Part shown: piece after piece, positions 1-5,202 of the stretch
Layout of the letters: each line of letters begins with the position of its first letter
Position numbering within the stretch: the first letter of the stretch is position 1
Source of the DNA: Lachnoclostridium sp. UBA6475
Lineage (GTDB): Bacteria; Bacillota; Clostridia; Lachnospirales; Lachnospiraceae
Direction: 5' to 3'
Assembly: GCA_002435545.1 (NCBI GenBank)
Contig: DJNB01000095.1
Span: 1 to 5,202 of the forward strand
DNA length: 5,202 nucleotides
Program-made: the position numbers and the translations under genes
The notes under the pieces: model-generated
Told to the model about the DNA's origin: nothing
Database searches by the model: none
What the model saw: the letters and a program-made list of their open reading frames with translations, nothing else

Positions 1-710
1 AGCGAAGGGAGTTTCATCGCTTTTCCATATTCATGCTTATTTATCCTTTTGCCTTTTATCTTGCCACCCTTTAATTTATACTGAATAAGATATTTTTTTG
101 CTTCTGCTCTCGCAGTTTTTTTCGGCGACAACACTTCTACTCTCTGCCCGTCAATACTCCAAATCAGATTTTCTTTTGCCGTCACCAATGGAATGCTGAT
201 ATCCGAATAATTAACCACTTTTCGCAATGCAATAGAATTTTTTGCATAACTCTTTGCCACTTTTTCAACAGAAGTACCAAACATCAATATCTGTAAGTTT
301 TCGCAAGATGAAAACGCATAGGATTCTATCCTTTTTACAGCATCCGGTATTTTCACAGTTTGCAGCGAATTACACCCTGTAAAACTAGCATATCCTATTA
401 CCTGCAATGTTGTTGGAAGGGTAATTTCTTTCACTTCTGTAAGACCCGCAAAACACTTATTTCCTAATTCTGTTATGCCCTCTTCGACAACAATCCTTTG
501 AATTTTCTCTGCTTTTATATTTTTGTCATCTGAAAAATATTTTGTCACTTTTCCATTCCCGGAAATAACAAGTGTCCCATCCTTGCTCATAGAAAACGAG
601 CTATTTTCTCCACAATTGCCGTTTTCCATTTCAGCATTTGCTGATACCGGACTCTGAAAAATCAAAAATACCGTTACGACAAAAGCAAAAAAACGAATTA
701 TCTTTCCCAC
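1..710 (-). CDS. Gene A: secreted BspA-type LRR / InlB B-repeat protein, C-terminus outside window
   Basis: The reading frame runs off the low-coordinate edge, so about 236 residues are visible. I chose the GTG at 710 over the in-frame ATG at 734. GTG has AGAGGTGAT five to seven bases upstream and gives an N-terminus (MGKIIRFF) matching paralog B (MGKYVKIL), whereas ATG has no ribosome binding site. Residues 1-26 form a signal peptide: K/R n-region, hydrophobic core, SANA cleavage site. Residues 70-165 hold about four LRR_5-like repeats of the LPxxLxxIGxxxFxxCxxL type, the fewest in the array. The linker (VVNYSD ... IW ... SPKKTA) leads into an InlB B-repeat beginning YKLKGGKIKG at 211, cut at YGKAMKLPS. 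By homology a fibronectin III-like C-terminal domain should follow. It is last in the visible series, 48 nt after B. The specific function is unknown; the likely role is extracellular or surface adhesion or ligand binding. The linker resembles that of C more than that of B. Confidence 0.88.
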   Translation of the reverse strand, partial: MGKIIRFFAFVVTVFLIFQSPVSANAEMENGNCGENSSFSMSKDGTLVISGNGKVTKYFSDDKNIKAEKIQRIVVEEGITELGNKCFAGLTEVKEITLPTTLQVIGYASFTGCNSLQTVKIPDAVKRIESYAFSSCENLQILMFGTSVEKVAKSYAKNSIALRKVVNYSDISIPLVTAKENLIWSIDGQRVEVLSPKKTARAEAKKYLIQYKLKGGKIKGKRINKHEYGKAMKLPS

Positions 711-713
711 AAG

Positions 714-722
714 ATCACCTCT
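714..722 (-). promoter_or_regulatory. Ribosome binding site of gene A (decides GTG start)
   Basis: The minus strand reads AGAGGTGAT followed by CTT and then GTG at 710. The spacing is normal for a Shine-Dalgarno site. It lies inside the frame of the alternative ATG at 734, so only the GTG start can use it. Confidence 0.7.
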
Positions 723-758
723 TTTTTGTTTCATTAAATATCAAAAAAGTAATTATTC

Positions 759-1931
759 TTAAATTTTAATCACAACACTTCTTTTTCCAACCCACACATC
801 ACCCCACTCTTCATCTTCCATCTCTGTATACGCCACTTGCACATAATACCGCTGATTCTTTTTTAATTTACGAATATATCGCTCTTTAGAGGAGGATGAT
901 TGAGCACAATATTTTGCATCTTTCATATTCTTATACTGAGAATATCTAATGTCAAATGTTCCAAATGAAACAACGGAATCACTATCATCTATCATTATTT
1001 TTATTGCCTGTTTCTTCACATTTTTCACTTTATACTTTACCCAAATAGGTTTCAGTACAATATTACCTGACAGTGTAGTACTTGTTTGAGTACAATAATA
1101 ACCATCTTCATCAGAAGGATTATACCATCCCAGCAACACATAATTTTTCTTTTTCACATTCAATGGCAATTTAACTGCTTTACCATAAGTATAACTCGAT
1201 GGCAATTTCCCTGCTTTCTTTCCTCCTAAAAGTTTATAGGAAATCTTAAATTTTCTTCCTTTCGATGTTGCTGTACTTTTTCCTTCTACTTCTTTTATTT
1301 CTCTCCCCCCGTCATACCAAATTTTATTTCCTTTACAATCATCTAATTTGAGTTGCTGATTTGAATAATTAACAATTTTCTTTAACCTTGGACAATCCTT
1401 TATCGGATTTTGCCAAACCGTTACTTGCGCCGGAATAATAAGCTGAACCATATTTTCACACTTTTTAAAGGCATTCTTTCCAATCGTCGTAACTGTATCC
1501 GGTATTCCGATTTTCTTCAACTGTGAACACTCTAAAAAACAGTCTTGGGGAATTTCCCGCAAACCCGATGGCAATTGTATTTCGCGTAAACTTTTACACT
1601 CCATGAATGCACCCTCGCCAATCGTACGCACTGTAGAAGGTAATTCTATTGACGTTACTTCCGGATAATATCTGGCAAAACAGTAATCTCCCAATCCCGT
1701 TACCCCTTCTTTGACAATGATTTTTCTTATTTTTGTCATCTTATCTTCTTCATAATAATGAATGTCCCGGCTCGGAATATCACCTTCTCCCGTTGCGGAG
1801 ATAACAAGTGTATCCTCCTTGATCACCTCATACTCAATATTAGGTTTTGCCATTGCCTGCGTGGAAATTAAGCCCACAGTGACAATAACAAAAGCAATAG
1901 CCCGCGGCAAAATTTTTACATATTTTCCCAT
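759..1931 (-). CDS. Gene B: secreted BspA-type LRR / InlB B-repeat / Fn3-like protein
   Basis: Complete, 390 residues. The ATG at 1931 sits four to five bases after GGGAAGGTG. Residues 1-28 are a signal peptide ending AMA. Residues 70-186 carry about five LRR_5-like repeats, for example IELPSTVRTIGEGAF and IQLPSGLREIPQDCF; the last is degenerate. The linker IVNYSNQQLKLDDCKG (186-201) is close to that of D. Residues 229-300 are an InlB B-repeat-like domain with LLGG, LPSSYTYG, the variant NYVLLGW in place of GYxFLGW, and a final LKPIWVKY strand. Residues 303-390 look like a fibronectin III domain: FDIRYSQYKNMKDAK, then KLKKNQRYYVQVAYTE, an acidic loop MEDEEWGD, and last strand VWVGKRSVVIKI. 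No cell-wall anchor is seen. Its leader is a near copy of the leader of C, preceded by the tail of a lost D-like gene. BspA-type LRR proteins are often surface adhesins, but the ligand here is unknown. Confidence 0.92.
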   Translation of the reverse strand: MGKYVKILPRAIAFVIVTVGLISTQAMAKPNIEYEVIKEDTLVISATGEGDIPSRDIHYYEEDKMTKIRKIIVKEGVTGLGDYCFARYYPEVTSIELPSTVRTIGEGAFMECKSLREIQLPSGLREIPQDCFLECSQLKKIGIPDTVTTIGKNAFKKCENMVQLIIPAQVTVWQNPIKDCPRLKKIVNYSNQQLKLDDCKGNKIWYDGGREIKEVEGKSTATSKGRKFKISYKLLGGKKAGKLPSSYTYGKAVKLPLNVKKKNYVLLGWYNPSDEDGYYCTQTSTTLSGNIVLKPIWVKYKVKNVKKQAIKIMIDDSDSVVSFGTFDIRYSQYKNMKDAKYCAQSSSSKERYIRKLKKNQRYYVQVAYTEMEDEEWGDVWVGKRSVVIKI

Positions 1932-2039
1932 TTTTCACCTTCCCTTTAAGTTTTGCGATTGAACCTGCTTCATTTATCTGACAATATCAACCGCCTGTTT
2001 CAGATACCATTTTGGACAAAGCAATTTCAAATCTTCCTC
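1932..2039 (-). repeat. Duplicated leader, copy 1 (D-type 3' end plus spacer, upstream of B)
   Basis: This stretch aligns base for base with 3302-3410. I count five substitutions and one single-base indel over about 109 positions. It consists of the 3' end of a D-like coding sequence and the whole spacer up to the start codon. The match ends at the high-coordinate side in GAGGAAGATTTGA (2027-2039). It makes up most of the 158-nt C-B gap. I see no convincing promoter or terminator in the rest of that gap (2043-2089). Confidence 0.9.
1936..1944 (-). promoter_or_regulatory. Ribosome binding site of gene B
   Basis: The minus strand reads GGGAAGGTG then AAAA and ATG. The same GGGAAGGTG precedes gene C, inside a longer duplicated leader. 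Confidence 0.7.
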
Positions 2040-2042
2040 ACC
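1974..2042 (-). pseudogene. Remnant of a deleted D-like paralog (last 22 codons and stop)
   Basis: Read on the minus strand this encodes GEEDLKLLCPKWYLKQ followed by AVDIVR and TAA. That is identical to the final 22 residues of D. The only coding differences from D in the matched stretch are two synonymous changes (CCA for CCG, GTC for GTT). Upstream in frame is a TGA, so it is not part of a longer gene, and it is not in use as the tail of C, which stops at 2090 with its own divergent tail. The sequence just upstream, GAGGTGAGGAAGATTTGA, looks like the ribosome binding site and start region of a D-type gene, lying about 60 nt after the stop of C. I infer that a full gene once began here and that its body was removed by recombination between two copies of GAGGAAGATTTGA. 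Confidence 0.8.
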
Positions 2043-2089
2043 TCAATCATTATTTTATTTCTTTCTACTGCCAACTCCCTTTCATGACT

Positions 2090-3301
2090 TTACTCCAATA
2101 TCATCATACCTCGCAAGCACCAGCCTTGAAAGAAATAAATATCTTCTGATTCTACAGGGACATGTCCCAACATGTAAATACATTCTTTCCCTGGTTCATA
2201 ACCGATTAAATCATCCCAACTCACTTCATCTGTTCCATTTCCATAACTTGATACTTCTGTCCAATGTTTTCCCTCATCTACAGACACACTTAAATAATAA
2301 TGCAGCGACACCTCTCCCCATCCACTAACATTCACCTTAAAATCATCATCCCAAATATTACAGCATATTTTGTTTCTACCCGAACTTTCTACCCTCTTTA
2401 TATTTATTTTAACAAAAAGAGCTGTCAGCCTTAAATCTTTGGACGAATACTGTATAAATTTATCTGTGGGATGCCACACTGTCCGATCCTGCCATCCAAG
2501 AAAAAGATACCCTTCCTTCGTCGCTGCCGGCACTTTAGATTCATCTCCACAATAGCGGTATTTGGGTAATCTCCCCTGCACATTTCCCCCATTGAGATCA
2601 TAGGTTAATTTATACTTTGTGCCTTTACTCTCCGCGGTTGCTTTGGGACTCAATTTACGGATTGCTTTCCCCCGGCATTTCCATATGCGGCGGTTTGATG
2701 CCATATTTAGTGGAATACTTATTGACGAGCGATTCACAATCTTTCTTAGACTGTAGCACTTATTAAAGACAACACTTGTTTTCTTTAAATGCTTTGGAAG
2801 TACCACTTTTTTTAATGCTTTGCACTGATATACCGCATTTTTTTCAATCACCTCGACAGAATCAGGAATCACCAATTCTTCCAATTTATTACATTTATAA
2901 AACGTCTTTTCTTCTATTTTTTTTATTCTCTTAGGAAGAGTAATTTTCTTTACGCTTTCGCAACCTGTAAACGCATTTTTTCTCAATTTCCTAATACTGC
3001 TTGGCAGTATAATCTCTTCTATATTCATATCTTCACAATTCGAAAACCCCAGTTTACCAAGATCTGTAATCCCTTCAGAAACACGTATTTTTTTTATTTT
3101 ATCTTTGTAAACATCAAGCATATCATCTTGTAATTCCATCTTTCCTGTCCCTTTAATGACCATAACGCCATCGTCACTCAAAGACCAATTGCAATACATT
3201 CCGGCCCACACATTTTTTTCCAATATCTTCGCCTGACTGTCCGGACAAAACCCCAGACAGCCACAAATGGCGAAAAAATATATTAGTAATATTTTTTTCA
3301 T
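2090..3301 (-). CDS. Gene C: secreted BspA-type LRR / InlB B-repeat protein with divergent C-terminal domain
   Basis: Complete, 403 residues. The ATG at 3301 follows GGGAAGGTG with five bases between. Residues 1-24 are a signal peptide, MKKILLIYFFAICGCLGF then PDSQA. Cleavage after SQA is most likely; ICGC at 12-15 is only a poor lipobox, so a lipoprotein is possible but not favoured. Residues 69-188 hold about five LRR_5-like repeats (IILPSSIRKLRKNAF, ITLPKRIKKIEEKTF, LVIPDSVEVIEKNAV). The linker IVNRSSISIPL ... SPKATAESKG resembles that of A. Residues 230-299 are an InlB B-repeat-like domain: LTYDLNGGNVQGRLPKYRY, then EGYLFLGW. The C-terminal 100 residues occupy the place of the Fn3-like domain but lack the clear YS...M..A and LKKG.YYVQ signatures of B, D and E. 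They retain YEPGKECIYML and a GWCLRG last strand. It starts 43 nt after D, probably in the same transcript. Ligand unknown. Confidence 0.92.
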   Translation of the reverse strand: MKKILLIYFFAICGCLGFCPDSQAKILEKNVWAGMYCNWSLSDDGVMVIKGTGKMELQDDMLDVYKDKIKKIRVSEGITDLGKLGFSNCEDMNIEEIILPSSIRKLRKNAFTGCESVKKITLPKRIKKIEEKTFYKCNKLEELVIPDSVEVIEKNAVYQCKALKKVVLPKHLKKTSVVFNKCYSLRKIVNRSSISIPLNMASNRRIWKCRGKAIRKLSPKATAESKGTKYKLTYDLNGGNVQGRLPKYRYCGDESKVPAATKEGYLFLGWQDRTVWHPTDKFIQYSSKDLRLTALFVKINIKRVESSGRNKICCNIWDDDFKVNVSGWGEVSLHYYLSVSVDEGKHWTEVSSYGNGTDEVSWDDLIGYEPGKECIYMLGHVPVESEDIYFFQGWCLRGMMILE

Positions 3302-3410
3302 TTTTGCACCTTCCCTTTAATTTTTGCAATTGAACCTACTTCATTTATCTAACAATATCAACCGCCTGTTTCAGATACCATTTCGGACAAAGCAATTTCA
3401 AATCTTCCTC
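3302..3410 (-). repeat. Duplicated leader, copy 2 (3' end of D plus D-C spacer)
   Basis: This is the partner of 1932-2039. Here the coding part (3345-3410) is the live 3' end of D and the rest is the 43-nt spacer holding the ribosome binding site of C. Copies 1 and 2 sit before the start codons of B and C, whose signal peptides beyond the ATG are quite different. Confidence 0.9.
3307..3315 (-). promoter_or_regulatory. Ribosome binding site of gene C
   Basis: The minus strand reads GGGAAGGTG, then CAAAA and ATG at 3301. It is shared with gene B through the duplicated leader, the only local difference being one extra base in this copy. Confidence 0.7.
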
Positions 3411-4652
3411 TCCATACTCATCTTCATAATAGTATGAAATACGAACATAATAACGTTTTCCTGCCTTTAGGTTCTTAAAAGTGTTCTCGTATATTTCTTT
3501 GGTTTTATCTTTTGACAACCAAAGAGTTTCGGCTTTTGACATATCCTCATTCTCCGATATTTGAGCGATATATCCAATTTCCATATCATCTTGATCGTCG
3601 TATTTTTCAAGTTTTGTCTGCAATTTATCATCATCAACAGACACCTTTAATTCACCTCCGGACAGATTCGACAGATCCATTTTAACAAACATTGCCACAA
3701 AATCAATATCCTGATTACAATACTTTGGAAACCTTGTCAAATGATAATATTGAGAAAATACACCAAACGAAAATATTTTCCAGCCAAGAAATTGATAACC
3801 CGGTTTTACCGCATCCGGCAAGTCAACTTTTTCTCCGTAGCAATACGAGGAAGGCAGTTCTCCCTTTGCCTCTCCACCACGCAGATCATACGTAATCTTG
3901 AAAGAAATCTTGTTCGTTTTTGCTGTCTTTTTCCCAGGAAGTATTTTTGCCTTTTTGCCATTTACTTTCCATTTTTTCTTTCCCTTGCAGTCATCTAATC
4001 TTAAAGACTTGTTAGAATGATTAACAATAGTTGTCAGGCTAAGGCAATCAACAAAATTGTTTTCCAACATCATAATATTTTGCGGTAAAATAATTGCTTT
4101 CAAAGCACGACATTTATCAAATGCTCCCCATTTTATTGCTGTTACCGTTTTCGGAATCGTTATCTTTTCTAAACTTCTGCAATCGTAAAAAGCATATTCA
4201 CCAATCCTTTTCAGTTTAAGTGGCAATATAATTTCTTTCAAAGCACGACATTTTTCAAATGCCCCCTCAGAAATGTTTTTTATCCGTTTTGGAATCCTAA
4301 CACTTTTCAGTGAGGATAAAAAAGAAAATCCGTATGTCCCTATCTTTTTTAAACTGTCCGGAAGTTCTATTTCCTCTACTTTCTCCATATATCTAAATCC
4401 GTTAGCTTTTATTTCCGTAATCCCGTCACAAATTACGATTTTTTTAACATTATCAGATTCATATATCGGGCTTTTATATGAAATCCCAACTGCTCCTTTT
4501 CCTTTTATAATAAGAACTTTGTTATCTGTCAAAATCCACGTTGCATTTTTTCCGCATTTTCCTTTTGCGACAGTACTTGCCGCTGATGTCTGTATATTTG
4601 TAAAGCAAACTATACTAAATAGAAACAGAAATACAAGTAATGTTTTTTTCAT
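3345..4652 (-). CDS. Gene D: secreted BspA-type LRR / InlB B-repeat / Fn3-like protein
   Basis: Complete, 435 residues from the ATG at 4652. A TTG one codon upstream (4655) is also in frame, but AGGA sits seven bases before ATG and only four before TTG, so ATG is preferred. Residues 1-25 are a signal peptide (MKKTLLVFLFLFSIVCF ... SAA). Residues 70-209 hold about six LRR_5-like repeats, the most in the array. Two of them contain nearly identical FxKCRALKxIILP segments, 46 residues apart. The linker IVNHSNKSLRLDDCKG resembles that of B. Residues 250-324 are an InlB B-repeat-like domain (ITYDLRGGEAKGELPSSY, then PGYQFLGW). Residues 330-435 are Fn3-like: IGYIAQISENEDMSKAE, LKAGKRYYVRISYYY, an acidic DEYGEED loop and a KWYLKQAVDIV last strand. 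It is first after the candidate promoter at 4723-4750. A 15-bp direct repeat spans its start and recurs near its end. Likely surface or secreted binding protein; ligand unknown. Confidence 0.93.
   Translation of the reverse strand: MKKTLLVFLFLFSIVCFTNIQTSAASTVAKGKCGKNATWILTDNKVLIIKGKGAVGISYKSPIYESDNVKKIVICDGITEIKANGFRYMEKVEEIELPDSLKKIGTYGFSFLSSLKSVRIPKRIKNISEGAFEKCRALKEIILPLKLKRIGEYAFYDCRSLEKITIPKTVTAIKWGAFDKCRALKAIILPQNIMMLENNFVDCLSLTTIVNHSNKSLRLDDCKGKKKWKVNGKKAKILPGKKTAKTNKISFKITYDLRGGEAKGELPSSYCYGEKVDLPDAVKPGYQFLGWKIFSFGVFSQYYHLTRFPKYCNQDIDFVAMFVKMDLSNLSGGELKVSVDDDKLQTKLEKYDDQDDMEIGYIAQISENEDMSKAETLWLSKDKTKEIYENTFKNLKAGKRYYVRISYYYEDEYGEEDLKLLCPKWYLKQAVDIVR
3398..3412 (-). repeat. 15-bp direct repeat, copy inside 3' end of D
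   Basis: The minus strand reads GAGAGGAAGATTTGA, encoding part of GEEDLK about 22 codons before the stop of D. It is identical to 4652-4666. A 13-bp version (GAGGAAGATTTGA) is at 2027-2039, where the remnant in the C-B gap begins. Confidence 0.9.
4097..4124 (-). repeat. Internal LRR repeat in D, copy 1
   Basis: A 28-base stretch matching 4235-4262 with a single mismatch. It encodes AFDKCRALK in the fifth LRR of D. Confidence 0.85.
4235..4262 (-). repeat. Internal LRR repeat in D, copy 2
   Basis: It encodes AFEKCRALK in the third LRR of D. The offset from copy 1 is 138 bases, which is exactly two 23-residue LRR units. This points to duplication or gene conversion of a two-repeat block inside the gene. 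Confidence 0.85.
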
Positions 4653-4666
4653 CAAATCTTCCTCTC
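4652..4666 (-). repeat. 15-bp direct repeat, copy at RBS/start of D
   Basis: The same GAGAGGAAGATTTGA as at 3398-3412, here spanning the ribosome binding site and the first base of the ATG. The two copies are 1254 bp apart and enclose almost the entire coding sequence of D. Confidence 0.9.
4660..4666 (-). promoter_or_regulatory. Ribosome binding site of gene D (decides ATG over TTG)
   Basis: GAGAGGA on the minus strand, with AGGA ending seven bases before the ATG at 4652. The adjacent TTG at 4655 would be too close for good initiation. Confidence 0.7.
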
Positions 4667-4673
4667 TTCACAT

Positions 4674-4685
4674 TTTGTCGACAAA
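4674..4685. promoter_or_regulatory. 12-bp perfect palindrome in the D leader
   Basis: TTTGTCGACAAA reads the same on both strands. It lies between the candidate -10 element (4723-4728) and the D ribosome binding site, where a repressor could act as a roadblock. I do not recognise it as a known operator. A chance 12-bp palindrome in AT-rich DNA is possible, although its centre GTCGAC is not AT-rich. Confidence 0.3.
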
Positions 4686-4722
4686 GGTATTTACTATTTT
4701 TGTAAAATTCTTTCCTGTTCCC

Positions 4723-4750
4723 ATTATACCACATATTACCAATGAAAGCA
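4723..4750 (-). promoter_or_regulatory. Candidate sigma-A-type promoter upstream of D
   Basis: On the minus strand a perfect TATAAT (4723-4728) is preceded by TGG, forming an extended -10. The hexamer at the -35 position with 16-bp spacing is TGCTTT (4745-4750), a weak match to TTGACA; an extended -10 can compensate for this. It would start transcription near 4716 and give a leader of about 65 nt before D. This is the only convincing promoter in the window, so it may drive D-C-B-A. Nothing else recognised in the 120-nt E-D gap apart from the palindrome and a weak AT-rich inverted repeat over the stop of E. Confidence 0.5.
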
Positions 4751-4772
4751 CCAGTAAAAGTGATAAAAGATA

Positions 4773-5202
4773 TTATTTTATCCTTATTTTTTCCTTTATA
4801 ATCCACCCAAGAGTTGGATTCCACCTATCATCATCCTCTTCTTCAAATCCTAACGTTCTTTCTGCAATTTGTACATAGTAAACCCTGCCTTTTTTTAGTT
4901 TTTTACTAATTCCTTTGCCATAAGGCGTTGTCGAAAACACCCAGGTAGAGTTACTCATATTCGAATTTTTTGAATATCGAAAATAATAATTATCCATTTC
5001 CTTCAAATAATTTCTTTTACCATAATCCGGATCCTTTACCATTACTTGAATTCTTTGATTCTCCGCGGATATCTTTATTTGTTTGAATACAGCTTCTGCC
5101 ACGATCTTTCCATTCGCGTTCGGTTTTATTTCCTTCTGATAATAATGCCAGTCCTTATTATAATAGATATGCCACCCCAGAAAACGATAGCCTTTTCGAT
5201 AT
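4773..5202 (-). CDS. Gene E: C-terminal part of a fifth LRR / InlB B-repeat / Fn3-like paralog, N-terminus outside window
   Basis: The frame is open from the window edge to TAA at 4773, so 142 residues are visible. The GTG at 5102 is internal and not the true start. The upstream in-frame codons read YRKGYRFLGWHIYYNKD, carrying the GYxFLGW core of the InlB B-repeat seen in C and D, and they end in a GKIVAEAVFKQIKI strand. The rest is Fn3-like: YYFRYSKNSNMSNSTW, KKLKKGRVYYVQIAER, then a long acidic loop (FEEEDDDRW) and a final GWIIKEKIRIK strand. Signal peptide, LRRs and linker are expected upstream by homology but cannot be seen. It is separated from D by 120 nt holding a candidate promoter. 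Ligand unknown. Confidence 0.88.
   Translation of the reverse strand, partial: YRKGYRFLGWHIYYNKDWHYYQKEIKPNANGKIVAEAVFKQIKISAENQRIQVMVKDPDYGKRNYLKEMDNYYFRYSKNSNMSNSTWVFSTTPYGKGISKKLKKGRVYYVQIAERTLGFEEEDDDRWNPTLGWIIKEKIRIK

Noticed and set aside
1936..1973. A 12-codon ORF (MKQVQSQNLKGR) ending just before the start of B, as a possible leader peptide
   Set aside because: The homologous position in the D-C leader has TAG at the third codon, so the frame is not conserved between the two copies.
2060..2089. TTGGCA-like -35 element upstream of B
   Set aside because: No acceptable -10 hexamer lies at 15-18 bp spacing; the AT-rich matches nearby are at the wrong distance.
3292..3301. Runs of seven A just after the start codons of C and D as phase-variable slippage tracts
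   Set aside because: Seven A is ordinary in AT-rich DNA that encodes MKK at the start of signal peptides, and A and B lack such a run.
4762..4782. Inverted repeat GATAAAA / TTTTATC over the stop codon of E as a terminator
   Set aside because: The stem is seven nearly all A-T pairs and is not followed by a strong T-tract, so it would be a very weak terminator.
4615..4824. A 69-codon minus-strand frame crossing the E-D gap
   Set aside because: It overlaps the coding ends of both E and D in another frame and includes the candidate promoter; its product has no signal peptide and no resemblance to the array members.
4273..4878. A 201-codon plus-strand open frame spanning the D 5' half, the E-D gap and the E 3' end
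   Set aside because: It lies antisense to two genes with clear domains, its product is a low-complexity Ser/Phe/Ile-rich string, and no good ribosome binding site or family resemblance is seen.

Overview
The window is AT-rich, and every supportable gene lies on the minus strand. It looks like a chromosomal stretch from a low-GC Firmicute. The gut Clostridia (Lachnospiraceae-type) are my best guess, from the protein architecture, the Lys-rich composition and the strong AGGAG/AGGTG-type ribosome binding sites. That placement is inference from style, not from a marker gene.

The whole window is one tandem array of at least five paralogous secreted proteins, called E, D, C, B and A here in order of transcription, from high to low coordinates. 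E (4773-5202) has lost its N-terminus to the window edge and A (1-710) its C-terminus; D, C and B are complete. The shared plan is a signal peptide, a short beta-rich N-terminal segment, 4 to 6 BspA-type (LRR_5) leucine-rich repeats of about 23 residues, a conserved linker (IVNxS ... W ... TA), an InlB B-repeat-like domain (GG ... LPxxYxYG ... GYxFLGW), and a C-terminal fibronectin III-like domain ending in an acidic loop and a Trp-containing last strand. No LPXTG motif, SLH domain, choline-binding repeat or C-terminal membrane anchor is visible, so the proteins are probably released or held on the surface by other contacts. None of the five can be given a specific function from sequence alone.

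Intergenic gaps are short: 120 nt E-D, 43 nt D-C, 158 nt C-B, 48 nt B-A. A TGGTATAAT extended -10 in the E-D gap suggests that D-C-B-A can be transcribed separately from E. A 12-bp perfect palindrome lies between that promoter and the D ribosome binding site.

The most informative finding is in the 158-nt C-B gap. It contains the last 22 codons and stop codon of a D-like gene, identical to D at the protein level with only two synonymous changes, followed by a copy of the D-C spacer. The homology to D ends at GAGGAAGATTTGA, a motif that D carries both at its own RBS/start and 22 codons before its stop. The simplest reading is that another D-like paralog once stood between C and B and was removed by recombination between these short direct repeats. 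The array therefore appears to expand by duplication and shrink by repeat-mediated deletion. D still has both repeats and could be lost the same way.
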